From Gerris lacustris (lineage: Eukaryota > Arthropoda > Insecta > Hemiptera > Gerridae): a DNA stretch of 64,000 nt. The position numbers and the translations under genes are program-made. The stretch covers positions 104,726,119 through 104,790,118 of the forward strand of contig OX578277.1 of assembly GCA_951217055.1 (NCBI GenBank), written 5' to 3'. The notes under the pieces were generated by a model. It was not told the origin of the DNA. It made no database searches and was given only the letters and a program-made list of their open reading frames with translations. This document shows positions 56,401 to 63,111 of the stretch, one piece after another (position 1 is the stretch's first letter; every line of letters begins with the position of its first letter).

Positions 56401-59278
56401 TATAACCTGCATCTAAATAACCTTCTATTTGAGTTTAATTCCAATTCTTATTTGTTTTTAATATTGAATCTCTTATTATATAGAGAGAGGTTGAGAAATT
56501 TTATCTTAACTAAATGTTTAAAATTATGTAAAGTTAGTTTAGATTTGTAGATAAAGTGGAATAAGTAAGATCAAATTGTGAAAATAAATTATATGTTACA
56601 GTAATTAAAGGACTGAGGATGACCTTAACAGGGTCGAAACGTCTCCTATGAAAACTTGAGTTTTATTCGTCATTACACCTTCTAGCCATCTTAAACCGCT
56701 TTGATTGAATTACATGGGTGTACAGTTTAAATATTTCCTTTTAAATTATTTAATAATTTAAAGAAATATATTAAATAAAAAAATTTTGAATCTCTTATAT
56801 CTGCTATTAAAAGTGCTAATAATTATTGTTATTTATTAAAAAAATAAATAAAAACTGTGCTATGGACGAAAATGTGTATTTTCTTCCTACTGGAGATAAA
56901 ATATTGTATGTACCTCGTGAGTAAAGTGCCATTATTCCCCTCGTGATAATTATCTCCATCGGCTGCGCCTCGGGAGCTAATTAGAGTTATTCCCTCGGCT
57001 GCGCCTCGGGAATTAGACTCTTACGATAGGCGATTACAAAGTTGGTTCCTTCGGCTTCGCCTCAAGAACCAACTTTTTTCGCTCAGGGAAAAATGGCTTA
57101 CTTTACTTCCTAGGTGCATAAATAACTATTGTTTACTTTTCCTTTTTCGCTGTCATTGAATGTTAATCTCCTAATAAAAAATCACAAATTTAAACCCGTC
57201 AAAATGAAGATTGTAGGTAAATATGGGATATGTCAAAACAAATAAAATAACTTGCGGATTTTTTCCGAACTAACTTCCCATACAGCAAAATTTGCTGAAA
57301 TCTAATTAAATTCTGCTGAAAGATGGCTAAAAGTATTAAAATAATGCATTGTCATCGTGTTCTGAGCTGTTCTAAAAGTTTCAAATGTTTAGGTACTCGG
57401 GAAGTTAGTTAAAATTCGATTGCAAGATTTGTACTGGACAAACAAACAAACAAGTAAGCAAGCTAATAAAAACGTAGTAATGACGGTTAACTTGATCAAT
57501 TATTGTTTTGTTTTCTGCTTCATTTTCCAAACAACGTAGTTATAGGATTAAAAAAGAAAAAAGGGTACTTCTTTAGACAGTTACTCCGCTGTTTATTTTA
57601 AGGAATATAAATGACGTTGACTAAATAACTATTAAGACAAAGGGATGTTCAGTCCAATATACTTTAGGACAAATTAATATCACACTTCTGTTTTTATAAG
57701 AGGAGAAACACTCTAAAGAAGAAATTTCCGTTCATCTTCTTTAGATTGTTACTCCCTTCTGTTTTATTTATAATGGGAGTAACAATCTAAAGAAGTGCCA
57801 AAAACATTTCTCTCAATACGTACAAATACTCAATTGTTAATTCAAGTAGCTTTGGTTTTTAAAAGGCCTATTCTCTATGCCTATTATATAGACATTGATT
57901 CGCAAAACAATTAAAACAGTTAGTAAACTTAATGCCAAGACAAACACAAGTATTTTGACATAATGTAAACACACCCAGTTTACGAATGTGTGCGATTACG
58001 AATGTGACTCTATTTCTATGTAGTAGATACTGATAATGGCCTTATAAAAGTCGAAAGTACGTTTTAGAGAAATAGTTTATTTAAACTATTTTTTAAAATG
58101 ATTTGGAGAAACTAGTCAATTTATTCATCTATTGAAGAAATAATTAACTTATAAGTAATGTATCAGCTTTCAAAGAATGTAACAAACTCATGACGAGAAT
58201 GTTAATCATGATTATATAGTAGAAAAAAAATCATTTTTACAGTTTTTGAGAGGAGAATTAGCACCTTACTTTTCTTTTAAATAAAATAGTAAGTACAATT
58301 ATTAGTATTTTTGACTGAGATTTTGTGGTACCACTTCATAATTATGACTACAGAGGTTAATCAAAAGTAACACAACAATTTTGTCACCACAATTTTAAAT
58401 AACAAAACATCGTTTCGACATTTATATCATCTTCAGTGTAAGTTAATATACCGAGTGAAAGACTACTCGTAAGTCTAGTAGTAAAGCTGTTTTTCACTCG
58501 CTATATGCTAACACTTACACTGAAGATGAATATATGTCGAAACGCGTATGTTTTATAATATACAATTGTGGTGACAGTACGTGCAATGATGATAGTGTCT
58601 ATGATAATTTAAAATAGAACTTACCTTGTATTTGTATTGAAGGTTGGGATCTTGGTCGGTTATGATTCCATTGTAACAAAGTGGAGATGGAACGCAGAAC
58701 GTGTCTTGAGCCGAACATGAATCAGGAGATGACGGAATCGGTTTCTGCAGAGCGCTGGAAAGGAACGGATTTGAGCTGATATCTATGGGCTTGTTAGTCG
58801 TCTGGGAAGATGACGGCGTCTGGCTCCCTCCTGAAGACACTCCTCCAGCCGGGTTGGAGGGCTGTCCTCCCGGTCTCGGTCCGTATCCCTGGCCTAAAAA
58901 AGGATTACCCTGAGGAGCAGGAGATGGAGAACAACCCTGTCCTGAGCAAGGAGGAGGAGCACCGCAACCACCAGGAGGACATCCTGCGGCAGGACGATCA
59001 CCGGGTTGGTTTACCGGCGGTGCTGCACCAGGTGTACCAGGTGCACCAGGTGCACCAGGTTTGAAAGGGGAGTTCGGTCCACTCCACCAATAGTTAGTTG
59101 CCTTGTTAGTTGGAAGGAACCCAGGTGCGAGACCATTAAGTCCATGATCCTGAGGATTCTCTGGCGGTACGATTTCATTGGCCGAATCTGGTAACGGCCT
59201 GTTTATCTTCCTGGCAGGCAGAGGACCATACTGACCATACACCAGCTGGGCCCCCACCAACAGCACCAATATCTTCAT
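38110..59278 (-). CDS. scaf: scarface-like serine protease homologue with collagen repeats (9 exons)
   Basis: Joined coding exons are 59278-58625, 44333-43694, 43608-43436, 43329-41779, 41691-41543, 41401-41130, 40985-40828, 39508-39371 and 38226-38110. All have GT/AG borders and matching phases; the total of 3,852 nt gives about 1,283 residues. Order: signal peptide (1-16), Pro/Gly-rich region, clip-like Cys set across exons 1-2, [10 protein letters not shown] repeats, a second Cys region with GKCCRDPNY, Gly-X-Y triplets (about 602-956), then a trypsin fold with SAHC (His1052) and KDQAVLAL (Asp1099). CKVDIGSPL stands where CxGDSGGPL is expected, so Ser is Ile1202 and the protein should not cleave peptides. 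This D-I-G-S block and the CCRDPNYxDPW block fit scarface, known in Drosophila as a secreted inactive homologue acting in JNK-linked epithelial morphogenesis. The Gly-X-Y expansion makes it longer than the fly protein I know. Confidence 0.88.
38340..38822 (+). mobile_element. Family B element in the last scaf intron
   Basis: Starts CTGGCAATTAATGCGGCACT and contains the GGACCAACAATGAGCT, ACCTGCCATCCAAATTTCAT and GGCTCGCAGAAATTAA landmarks. The 3' hairpin end is decayed. Confidence 0.7.
38825..39105 (+). repeat. 61-bp minisatellite, about 4.5 copies
   Basis: Units begin GTTTACATAATGGAAATCAG at 38825, 38888, 38949, 39010 and 39071. Each has an inverted pair TTCGATA/TATCGAA. It lies in the intron between exons 8 and 9. 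Confidence 0.93.
39371..39508 (-). CDS. scaf: scaf coding exon 8: substituted active-site serine
   Basis: Acceptor ATTTCAG^GTTGAT, donor CAACAG^GTAATC, both phase 0, 46 codons. VDIGSPLVC replaces GDSGGPLVC, so Ile1202 stands at the nucleophile. [11 protein letters not shown] matches the usual VGIVSWGxxC block and carries the last disulphide. Confidence 0.93.
39509..40827 (-). other. scaf: scaf intron 7, SINE-bearing
   Basis: The only interpretable sequence is the tRNA-derived SINE at 40365-40620. The rest is AT-rich and unclassified; the plus-strand frame at 39669-39854 is not a gene. Confidence 0.6.
40365..40620 (+). mobile_element. tRNA-derived SINE
   Basis: A polymerase III B box GGTTCGACCCC lies at 40405-40415 within GTGGGTTCGACCCCGGGCC, a decayed T-arm with only two or three intact stem pairs. 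The A box upstream is eroded. The tRNA-like head is followed by unrelated body sequence. It cannot fold as a working tRNA. Confidence 0.5.
40828..40985 (-). CDS. scaf: scaf coding exon 7: protease domain, central part
   Basis: Acceptor CTTTCAG^GTGG, donor TGCAAG^GTAAAT, phase 1 to 0. It encodes the [13 protein letters not shown] stretch and [15 protein letters not shown], which leads into the active-site loop in the next exon. Confidence 0.92.
41130..41401 (-). CDS. scaf: scaf coding exon 6: protease domain with Asp
   Basis: Acceptor CGTTTCAG^ATTCG, donor CTTCAAG^GTTGAA (a weak donor, but the only in-frame choice). It encodes VKVGSWKL, a VPHPSYD block and [12 protein letters not shown], where Asp1099 takes the triad Asp position. 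[12 protein letters not shown] follows, the usual CxxxGWG-type block with Tyr for Trp. Confidence 0.92.
41543..41691 (-). CDS. scaf: scaf coding exon 5: protease-domain N-terminus with His
   Basis: Acceptor TTGTTTTAG^CCCTAC, donor GAAGG^GTAAGAAT, phase 0 to 2. It encodes [19 protein letters not shown] and TSAHCLEG, so the catalytic His position is intact. There is no R-IVGG activation site before the domain, which fits a homologue that is not activated by cleavage at the usual point. Confidence 0.92.
41779..43329 (-). CDS. scaf: scaf coding exon 4: second Cys cluster and collagen-like domain
   Basis: Acceptor GATTTCAG^GATTGCC, donor GACCT^GTAAGTG, both phase 0; 517 codons. It starts [19 protein letters not shown] and DPWPAG, the conserved scarface-type block. 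Residues about 602-956 are Gly-X-Y triplets, mostly GQP with GLQ, GYF, GHQ, GIA and GYK. Two interruptions are visible: one residue missing in [10 protein letters not shown], and Gly replaced in DLQRQP. A Pro-rich linker then leads to ECGVRRP, the Cys that normally tethers the clip region to the protease domain. Hydroxyproline-stabilised triple helices would need Pro at Y, which most triplets have. Confidence 0.9.
43436..43608 (-). CDS. scaf: scaf coding exon 3: Cys-containing linker
   Basis: Encodes a linker with [17 protein letters not shown] and ends VNKVPLT before a GTCAGT donor, phase 0. Two in-frame acceptors six bases apart (CTTAG at 43609 and TTACAG at 43603) would include or drop two residues. 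The cysteines here and at the start of exon 4 make a second disulphide cluster. Confidence 0.85.
43694..44333 (-). CDS. scaf: scaf coding exon 2: clip C-terminus and PGSQ repeats
   Basis: Acceptor CTTTTACAG^AAAGGACC, donor TATG^GTAATTT, phase 0 to 1. It begins [11 protein letters not shown], supplying the Cys and Cys-Cys pair that complete the clip-like domain begun in exon 1 across a 14.3-kb intron. The rest (about residues 232-430) is low-complexity PGSQFPG / PGNQPGSQ repeats, including five or six near-identical 30-bp units ([10 protein letters not shown]) at about 43838-44000. Repeat-length variation between individuals is likely. Confidence 0.9.
45481..45960 (+). mobile_element. Family B element
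   Basis: Starts AGACTACCAATTAGTATGGT and includes the GGACTAACAATGGGCT, ACCACACAAATTTCAT and GGTTCGCAAAAATTGAGTGA landmarks. The 3' end is replaced by other sequence. Confidence 0.7.
45990..46310. repeat. Unclassified repeat fragment with poly-T
   Basis: A T tract near 46035-46050 is followed by a GC-richer segment (GCGCCCCCCAAATTTGGGGC) containing an inverted pair CCCCAAATTTGGGG. The open frames on both strands here mirror each other and are not genes. Confidence 0.35.
46998..47605 (+). repeat. Composite of family B end, B2 module and GACA microsatellite
   Basis: A family B 5' end (46998-47040) is followed by the B2 module (TTCATAGCGGTGTCGCTGTT, CAAAATCGGTTGACATTTAC). Next come a GACAGACA run at 47420-47470 and a well-kept family B 3' end with GTTACCTTCGGTAAGCTCGG near 47580. 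A hairpin GTTCACG...CGTGAAC encloses GAGC-gta-GCTC near 47262-47288. Confidence 0.7.
47850..47895. repeat. Possible transposon end with GCCGG/CCGGC stem
   Basis: ACTAGCCGGATGCATACC followed by AATCCCCGGC gives a GCCGG/CCGGC stem next to CTAG. It may be a transposon terminus; the other end is not identified. Confidence 0.25.
48241..48270. repeat. Palindrome ATCATCACTGATGA
   Basis: ATCATCACTGATGA is followed directly by TTCATCAGTGATGAAT, giving 13 to 14 paired bases with almost no loop. Confidence 0.8.
48280..48620 (-). repeat. Family D-associated module, reverse copy
   Basis: Matches the complement of 36100-36330 (ATTGAAACAGGCATG, GAAGTGATATATTTTATAAT). Matches 61310-61600 in the same orientation. 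Confidence 0.6.
49571..49918. mobile_element. MITE family G, complete
   Basis: About 45-bp terminal inverted repeats starting TCCAGGAGATAGCGTGCAAA; the right copy is the complement ending TCTCCTGGA at 49918. A solo left end is at about 5841. A target-site duplication is not obvious. The inside carries a 66-codon minus-strand frame at 49628-49828 ([16 protein letters not shown]...) of unknown origin. Confidence 0.88.
50150..50360. other. GC-richer patch, unclassified
   Basis: Contains GGGCCCCC-type runs (near 50160-50220 and 50325) and a poly-A run near 50365. It is possibly an old element; no termini are seen. Confidence 0.3.
50455..51620 (+). repeat. 54-bp minisatellite, about 21 copies
   Basis: The unit reads TCTGCTCTTTCTTTAGTCTA then TAACCTCACTTTAGGTTACT then CCTTCATAAACAAG. 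TAACCT and AGGTTA in each unit are inverted. Two units near 51340 and 51475 share an extra insertion TATTTATATATATTTATTTA, so an insertion-bearing unit was itself duplicated. It lies inside scaf intron 1. Confidence 0.95.
51924..52261. mobile_element. MITE with AAGGCCCCCATACACG termini
   Basis: Terminal inverted repeats AAGGCCCCCATACACGGTCA and the complement of AAGGCCCCCATACACGATCA, with similar copies repeated inside. GTTTGCGCAAAC palindromes recur at about 51949, 51987, 52110 and 52208, plus one variant near 52150. No target-site duplication could be read with confidence. No coding capacity. Confidence 0.85.
51929..51978. repeat. 50-bp perfect palindrome
   Basis: Two 25-base halves are exact complements and meet at TTTGC^GCAAA, so there is no loop. 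It is formed by the MITE terminal repeat lying against an inverted copy of itself. Confidence 0.97.
52290..52735 (-). mobile_element. Family B element, reverse orientation
   Basis: Reads as the complement of family B: TTTTAATGAAATTTGGATAA, GTTAGTCCCATGTAAGTTTC, and an end resembling GCCACACTGACTGACAG near 52700. Confidence 0.7.
53853..53925 (+). repeat. Short tandem ATCGTGGCGGAAAGTA
   Basis: Three copies at about 22-bp spacing inside element E. Confidence 0.85.
54030..54126 (+). repeat. TTCCGTGGGCATTTTT minisatellite
   Basis: Six or so imperfect 15-17 bp units inside element E. Confidence 0.9.
55635..55750. repeat. Dispersed repeat fragment
   Basis: GCCTTAGCTTAGCAATAA and the nearby GCCGCCGAGACGCTAC region correspond to the complement of 46790-46870 (CGACGGTGACGAC, TTGCTAAGCTAAGGC). 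Confidence 0.5.
56144..57130 (+). mobile_element. Hairpin-tailed element C1
   Basis: Starts ATCTCCAGTAGG and ends GCATAAATAACTATT; exact limits come from the empty site at 35732/35733. An internal complement CCTACTGGAGATAA (near 56886) precedes a short conserved frame, ATG GAC GAA AAT GTG TAT..., ending at a stop after about 20 codons. Three hairpins follow: about 56950-56982, 56985-57020 and 57041-57073 (GTTGGTTC/GAACCAAC). A retroposed SINE-like sequence (56477-56785) lies inside. A second copy is at 62520-63111. Confidence 0.85.
56477..56785 (+). mobile_element. SINE-like retroposon with 13-bp target duplication
   Basis: Flanked by TTGAATCTCTTAT at 56464-56476 and 56786-56798, single-copy in element C2. 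The 3' end is A-rich (TTAAATAAAAAAATTT). It contains CTGAGGATGACC...GGGTCGAAAC, a pattern also seen as CTGAAGATGACC...GGTTGAAAC near 39166. It has no B box that I can see. Confidence 0.8.
57566..57800 (-). mobile_element. MITE family F copy 2
   Basis: Reverse complement of 32795-33022, with CTTCTTTAGA...TCTAAAGAAG terminal and internal inverted repeats. Confidence 0.7.
58377..58580. repeat. Foldback element just inside scaf intron 1
   Basis: Arms 58379-58465 and about 58500-58578 are inverted: TTGTCACCACAATT pairs with AATTGTGGTGACA, and CATCTTCAGTGTAAG pairs with CTTACACTGAAGATG. Each arm carries CTGAAGATG...GTCGAAACG or its complement. It ends about 45 bases from the exon 1 donor on the pre-mRNA. 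Confidence 0.85.
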
Positions 59279-59285
59279 CACAGCT
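58625..59285 (-). CDS. scaf: scaf coding exon 1: signal peptide and start of clip domain
   Basis: An acceptor TGTTGCAG ends at 59286, leaving AGCTGTG as 5' untranslated sequence before the ATG at 59278-59276; a GTG just upstream is not the start. [15 protein letters not shown] is a good signal peptide with likely cleavage before QYGPL. A Pro/Gly-rich stretch follows with [10 protein letters not shown], a Cys-rich patch ([12 protein letters not shown]) and two NPFL motifs. The exon ends in the first clip-like cysteines ([14 protein letters not shown]) and at the donor AAG^GTAAGTT, phase 0. A 5' untranslated exon must lie at higher coordinates; I cannot place it. Confidence 0.85.
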
Positions 59286-59299
59286 CTGCAACATTAAAG

Positions 59300-59735
59300 A
59301 GAATATCTTAAGTTAACTAAGATTATTTGAATAGTTATAGGTACAACTATAAGAGACATCCATCCAAATTCCTTCAAACTTGGATGAGTTGGTACATTAG
59401 AAGATATAGGTGTTAAAAAATAAAAGTTTGCACATGCACAAAAGTAAGCAATGTGCAAGAAATTAGACATTATTAATAGACTACCAGTGGGTTTATCATG
59501 ACTCATGACCTACCATGTTATATTTCATTAAAATCGGACAAATGGTTTTTTATGATTTGATGGTTCGCAACAATATTGAAGGACAAACCGACAGACAGAC
59601 ACGGGACAAAAAATATGTCTGCTGTCTGAAACAGATTTCTGTCTAAAATTGTTTTAATTTGGAGACAAACAAAATTTCGTTCTTCAGAATGATCCGAATG
59701 CTTTCTTTACCTTCGTTAAGTTCGGAAGCAAAATA
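59300..59735 (+). mobile_element. Family B element upstream of scaf exon 1
   Basis: Carries CATGACCTACCATGTTATAT, ATTTCATTAAAATCGGACAA, GACCGACAGACAGACAC and a 3' end with TACCTTCGTTAAGTTCGGAA. It lies in the likely 5' intron or promoter side of scaf. Confidence 0.7.
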
Positions 59736-59920
59736 ACATAACCGGGAAATGAATCTTCGATGCAGGAAGAATCATTTATATATTAACTGCTTGAATGTGA
59801 GACAATTTGAATAATAAAAATTCAGATGTATGTGTTAATAAAACAAGATTATAAAAACATCCACAAACTTTACCATTTTTGCAAGATATGGGAGCTTTTA
59901 TTGCGTATGGAGGTCATCTA

Positions 59921-59985
59921 AAAGAAATAACACAAACAGTCTCTCCAGTAAATTTAGGTGGAGAGACTGTTTGTGTTATTTCTTT
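59921..59985. repeat. Perfect 27-bp stem hairpin
   Basis: Arms 59921-59947 and 59959-59985 are exact complements with an 11-base loop. It sits about 640 bases upstream of the scaf start codon. The length and shape resemble a small hairpin RNA precursor, but there is no evidence of transcription. Confidence 0.95.
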
Positions 59986-60308
59986 ACCATTTTTAGTCAA
60001 TGTAAACTTAGATGTAATGTTTGTACAATAAATACGGACCGGTTTTACTATTGTTAGTTAATGTCAGTAGCTTAGCCAACCATGAAACCCAAGGTTTTTC
60101 GTTATTATATCTGAGACATCATCAACCTCTGCCTTGATGAACAGCAAATACAATTCCGGACCCTCCCAACATTAATATGATCTTAACTATACAATAATTA
60201 GGTCATTTTTATTAATTTGTAAACCTAATAACCATATAATTTCTTCTAATAAACTCAGTTAATTAGTCTACCACATAACTTCCTCACGTACTTTAATGAC
60301 TTTTACGA

Positions 60309-60342
60309 CCAATTGTTGACTAATTTATTAGTCAACAATTGG
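60309..60342. repeat. 34-bp palindrome with two-base loop
   Basis: CCAATTGTTGACTAAT and ATTAGTCAACAATTGG are exact complements around TT. Confidence 0.97.
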
Positions 60343-60769
60343 CTATTCCTATTAGTGATAATGGAAAAGTATTGTTTTCACCCAAAAAATCCGAAACGGA
60401 AGTTTCAGTGGATTTATCAGTTTTGGGTGTTTTTAAGTCCATTTGAATAGTTTTTAGCTGGATGTCAGTCTGTTTGTCTGTCTGTCTGTGTCACGCATAA
60501 CTTCCACAGTTTTTATGCTACAGAATTTGTACTTGGTACAAATATCTATCCTTACATATAGTTGTGCTGCCTGGAAATTCAGAAATTTGTGACACTATAT
60601 ACCCATATTGCTAACTGAGCAAAAACTTTGAACAAAAAAGTTGTAAACATAAATTTGACATTAATAGGTTGTCCAAGCATAGAATCATTGGAGTGTAGAA
60701 AATAGGTCACGGGGAAGCTATTGTGACACGCTGGATTGGCAGATTATTGAAGCGAGCTTCTTACATTCA

Positions 60770-60780
60770 ACGAAATATGC

Positions 60781-60811
<31 letters not shown>

Positions 60812-61620
60812 GTGTAACGTTTACGTGTCCGACGATAACTTGAGTAAAAGTTGACCGATCTAGTTGAAATTTGGTATGCATATTTCTTTTACTAATACTC
60901 AGGCTAAGTTCGTTGGACAGCGTGATCCGTCCAAGAGTTCGCGCGGAATGCTTGCGTAAACGTGAGCTTCAAATTTAAAATTGGAATTTCAGGACGGGAA
61001 AAAATTCTATCATCATCTATTCGATGAGACGAACATTTTTTTCAAATAACATTTTTTAGTAAAACCAACAGTGACACCGCTATGAATTAATAAAGATCGC
61101 TTCAAATCCCGGCACAGGAGTGTATTTTTCACTGTCTGTTTCCCGTAGTTAATAATAATTATAATTTGATTTAAATTAAAATTTAACTTTCCGTAGTATG
61201 AAAACTACCAAAAACTTAAAAATTGAATTTCGCTTAAACTATTAAAGCGGACCTAAACGTTTATAATAGAGAAAACAACCTTTTTACCGATATCTTAAGT
61301 TCTAATGTAACGATTTTAATAAAACTTCATATACACCATCTAATGCACAATTGAAACAGGCATGCAAAATTTCAATTTGATACATGCAGTAGTTGTGTTG
61401 TAGCAAAGTGATACATTTTATAATAATTGAAAAGGAGATGGTGTGGTTAGAGGAATAGTAAGAATGCAGGGTGGTTCCCCTACTACTAGCCTCTGTACTA
61501 CTACTATACCCATTATCTATCAACTCATCATGATTCATGATTATCTATTTTTTCAATATTCAATACATATTTATTACTTTACGCTCGCTTCAATGATAGA
61601 GCCACGCGATGCCTAGTTTA
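60770..61620 (-). repeat. Composite B2 and D-associated modules, reverse
   Basis: CTGTCTGTCTGTCTGTCTG at 60785, GACCGATCTAGTTGAAATTT, ACAGTGACACCGCTATGAAT and, to the right, CCACGCGATGCCTAG correspond to the complement of 35260-37140. The 78-codon frame at 61302-61538 lies within it and is not a gene. Confidence 0.65.
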
Positions 61621-61839
61621 ATTAACTGTCTAAAAAGTAAAGTAGACTCCTCTTGCGCCAGGCACTGAGGTCAGCATTTTTTTGCTCAAAAAATAACATG
61701 TTTAATGCTCTGCACTGCAGGTCACAATATGTTTATGGATTCATTTTAATGCTAATATGGTAAATTTTTAGTAACACTCATAATTCTGTTACGTAAGCTT
61801 CCATGGTTGGTACCAATCAATATGATATTCTATGCATGA

Positions 61840-62060
61840 GAACGTGATAAAGTCAAGGTTGAAACTTACATAGTACCAACATGGGTTAATTGTGACCTAC
61901 CATCAAATTTCAATAAAATAGGTCGAGTTTTTATGTTATGTTTTTTTCGCAAAAATTGAGCGACAGACAAACACAGAACCAAAAATGTTCCTAGAAACTG
62001 TCTTGAAATTTATAAAAACCGAGATGTAAAGGTATTTATCTACTCACGGCAGCAAAATTA
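61840..62060 (+). mobile_element. Family B fragment
   Basis: TAGTACCAACATGGGTTAAT, GACCTACCATCAAATTTC and GCAAAAATTGAGCGACAGAC identify it; the end is decayed. Confidence 0.65.
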
Positions 62061-62519
62061 AGCATTGTTATACTGTTTTCAATCTGCAAAATGTCATTTA
62101 TATTGATTCTTTTGTAACATGTGAAATAAAACACGCAGCAAAATAATACATTGTCAGCAAAATATCAAAGTGTCAGCAAAAGTTCAGCAAAATAACAAAC
62201 AGGCTGTAACATTTTAAGAAAATTTTACTACAAAATGGTTACTACATCGCAGGTTATAAACACTCCCACATTGTTCATTTTTATATATTTAAGCGTAATA
62301 TTGTGCTTAATATTTATATATTTTTTGAAAAGAACTTAAATAATTATAGTAATAAATTTTTTTTTATTAATTTACAGTGATTATTTTTAAAAAAACCGAG
62401 ATAAAAAACTGCTGTTAATAAAAAAAAAGTGGCAACACTGAATTCGTTTTGCCTTTGTTTTGTTTTCTTGATGACTCAAACTTTTGTTTTTTACAACTTT
62501 TATTTCTTTAAATCTTTTT
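62061..62519. other. Unclassified AT-rich DNA
   Basis: No gene or clear repeat; TCAGCAAAAT occurs several times near 62130-62210. Confidence 0.45.
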
Positions 62520-63111
62520 ATCTCCAGTAGGAAAAAAAGTTATGGTTTTGAATTAGTTTAGAGGGACAAAAGTAAGTCTTTTCATCCTTGAGCTCAAAAA
62601 GTAGGGAGAAAAAGTAAAAGTATGGCAAAAAAGTAAAGTAGAGCAAAAATGTAAAGATTGCAACTTAATTATTTTATTAATAGTAGAAAATGAATGGCTA
62701 ATGTAATGAAGTTGTTGAAATCAGGTTGGCGGCACTGAGTTTTTCGACCATGTTTATCTTTGTTTATAACCTGCATCTAAATAACCTTCTATTTGAGTTT
62801 AATTCCAATTTTTATTTGTTTTTAATATTGAATCTCTTATATCTGCTATTAAAAGTGCTAATAATTATTGTTATTTATTAAAATAATAAATAAAAACTGT
62901 GCCATGGATGAAAATGTGTATTTTCTTTCTACTGGAGATAAAATATTGTATGTACCTCGTGAGTAAAGTGCCATTATTCCCCTCGCGATAATTATCTCCA
63001 ATAATTACTATCTTAATTATAGTCTAATTCCTTCGGCTTCGCCTCAAGAACCAACTTTTTCGCTCAGGGAATAATGGCTTACTTTACTCCCTAGGTACAT
63101 AAATAACTATT
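62520..63111 (+). mobile_element. Hairpin-tailed element C2
   Basis: Starts ATCTCCAGTAGG and ends CATAAATAACTATT. It matches C1 without the SINE and without the first two tail hairpins. The short frame ATG GAT GAA AAT GTG TAT TTT is kept, also ending at a stop after about 20 codons. The one remaining hairpin near 63028-63055 has mismatched arms. Confidence 0.85.

Larger units (their letters stand above)
55752..57480 (+). mobile_element. Family D repeat copy 2, split by element C1
   Basis: Matches 35326-36080 on both sides of the 987-bp insertion at 56144-57130. The left part ends ATTTCTTT, the right part resumes GTTTACTTTT. No coding frame. Confidence 0.85.
44334..58624 (-). other. scaf: scaf intron 1 (14.3 kb)
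   Basis: Bounded by AAG^GTAAGTT at 58624 and CTTTTACAG at 44334, both phase 0. It splits the clip-like domain. About half of it is transposons, MITEs and minisatellites listed separately. Stretches 44350-45470, 46320-46990 and 48630-49560 show nothing I can identify. Confidence 0.85.

Noticed and set aside
59279..59281. GTG at 59281 as the start codon of scaf
   Set aside because: The ATG at 59278 follows directly, gives a good signal peptide, and eukaryotic genes rarely start at GTG.
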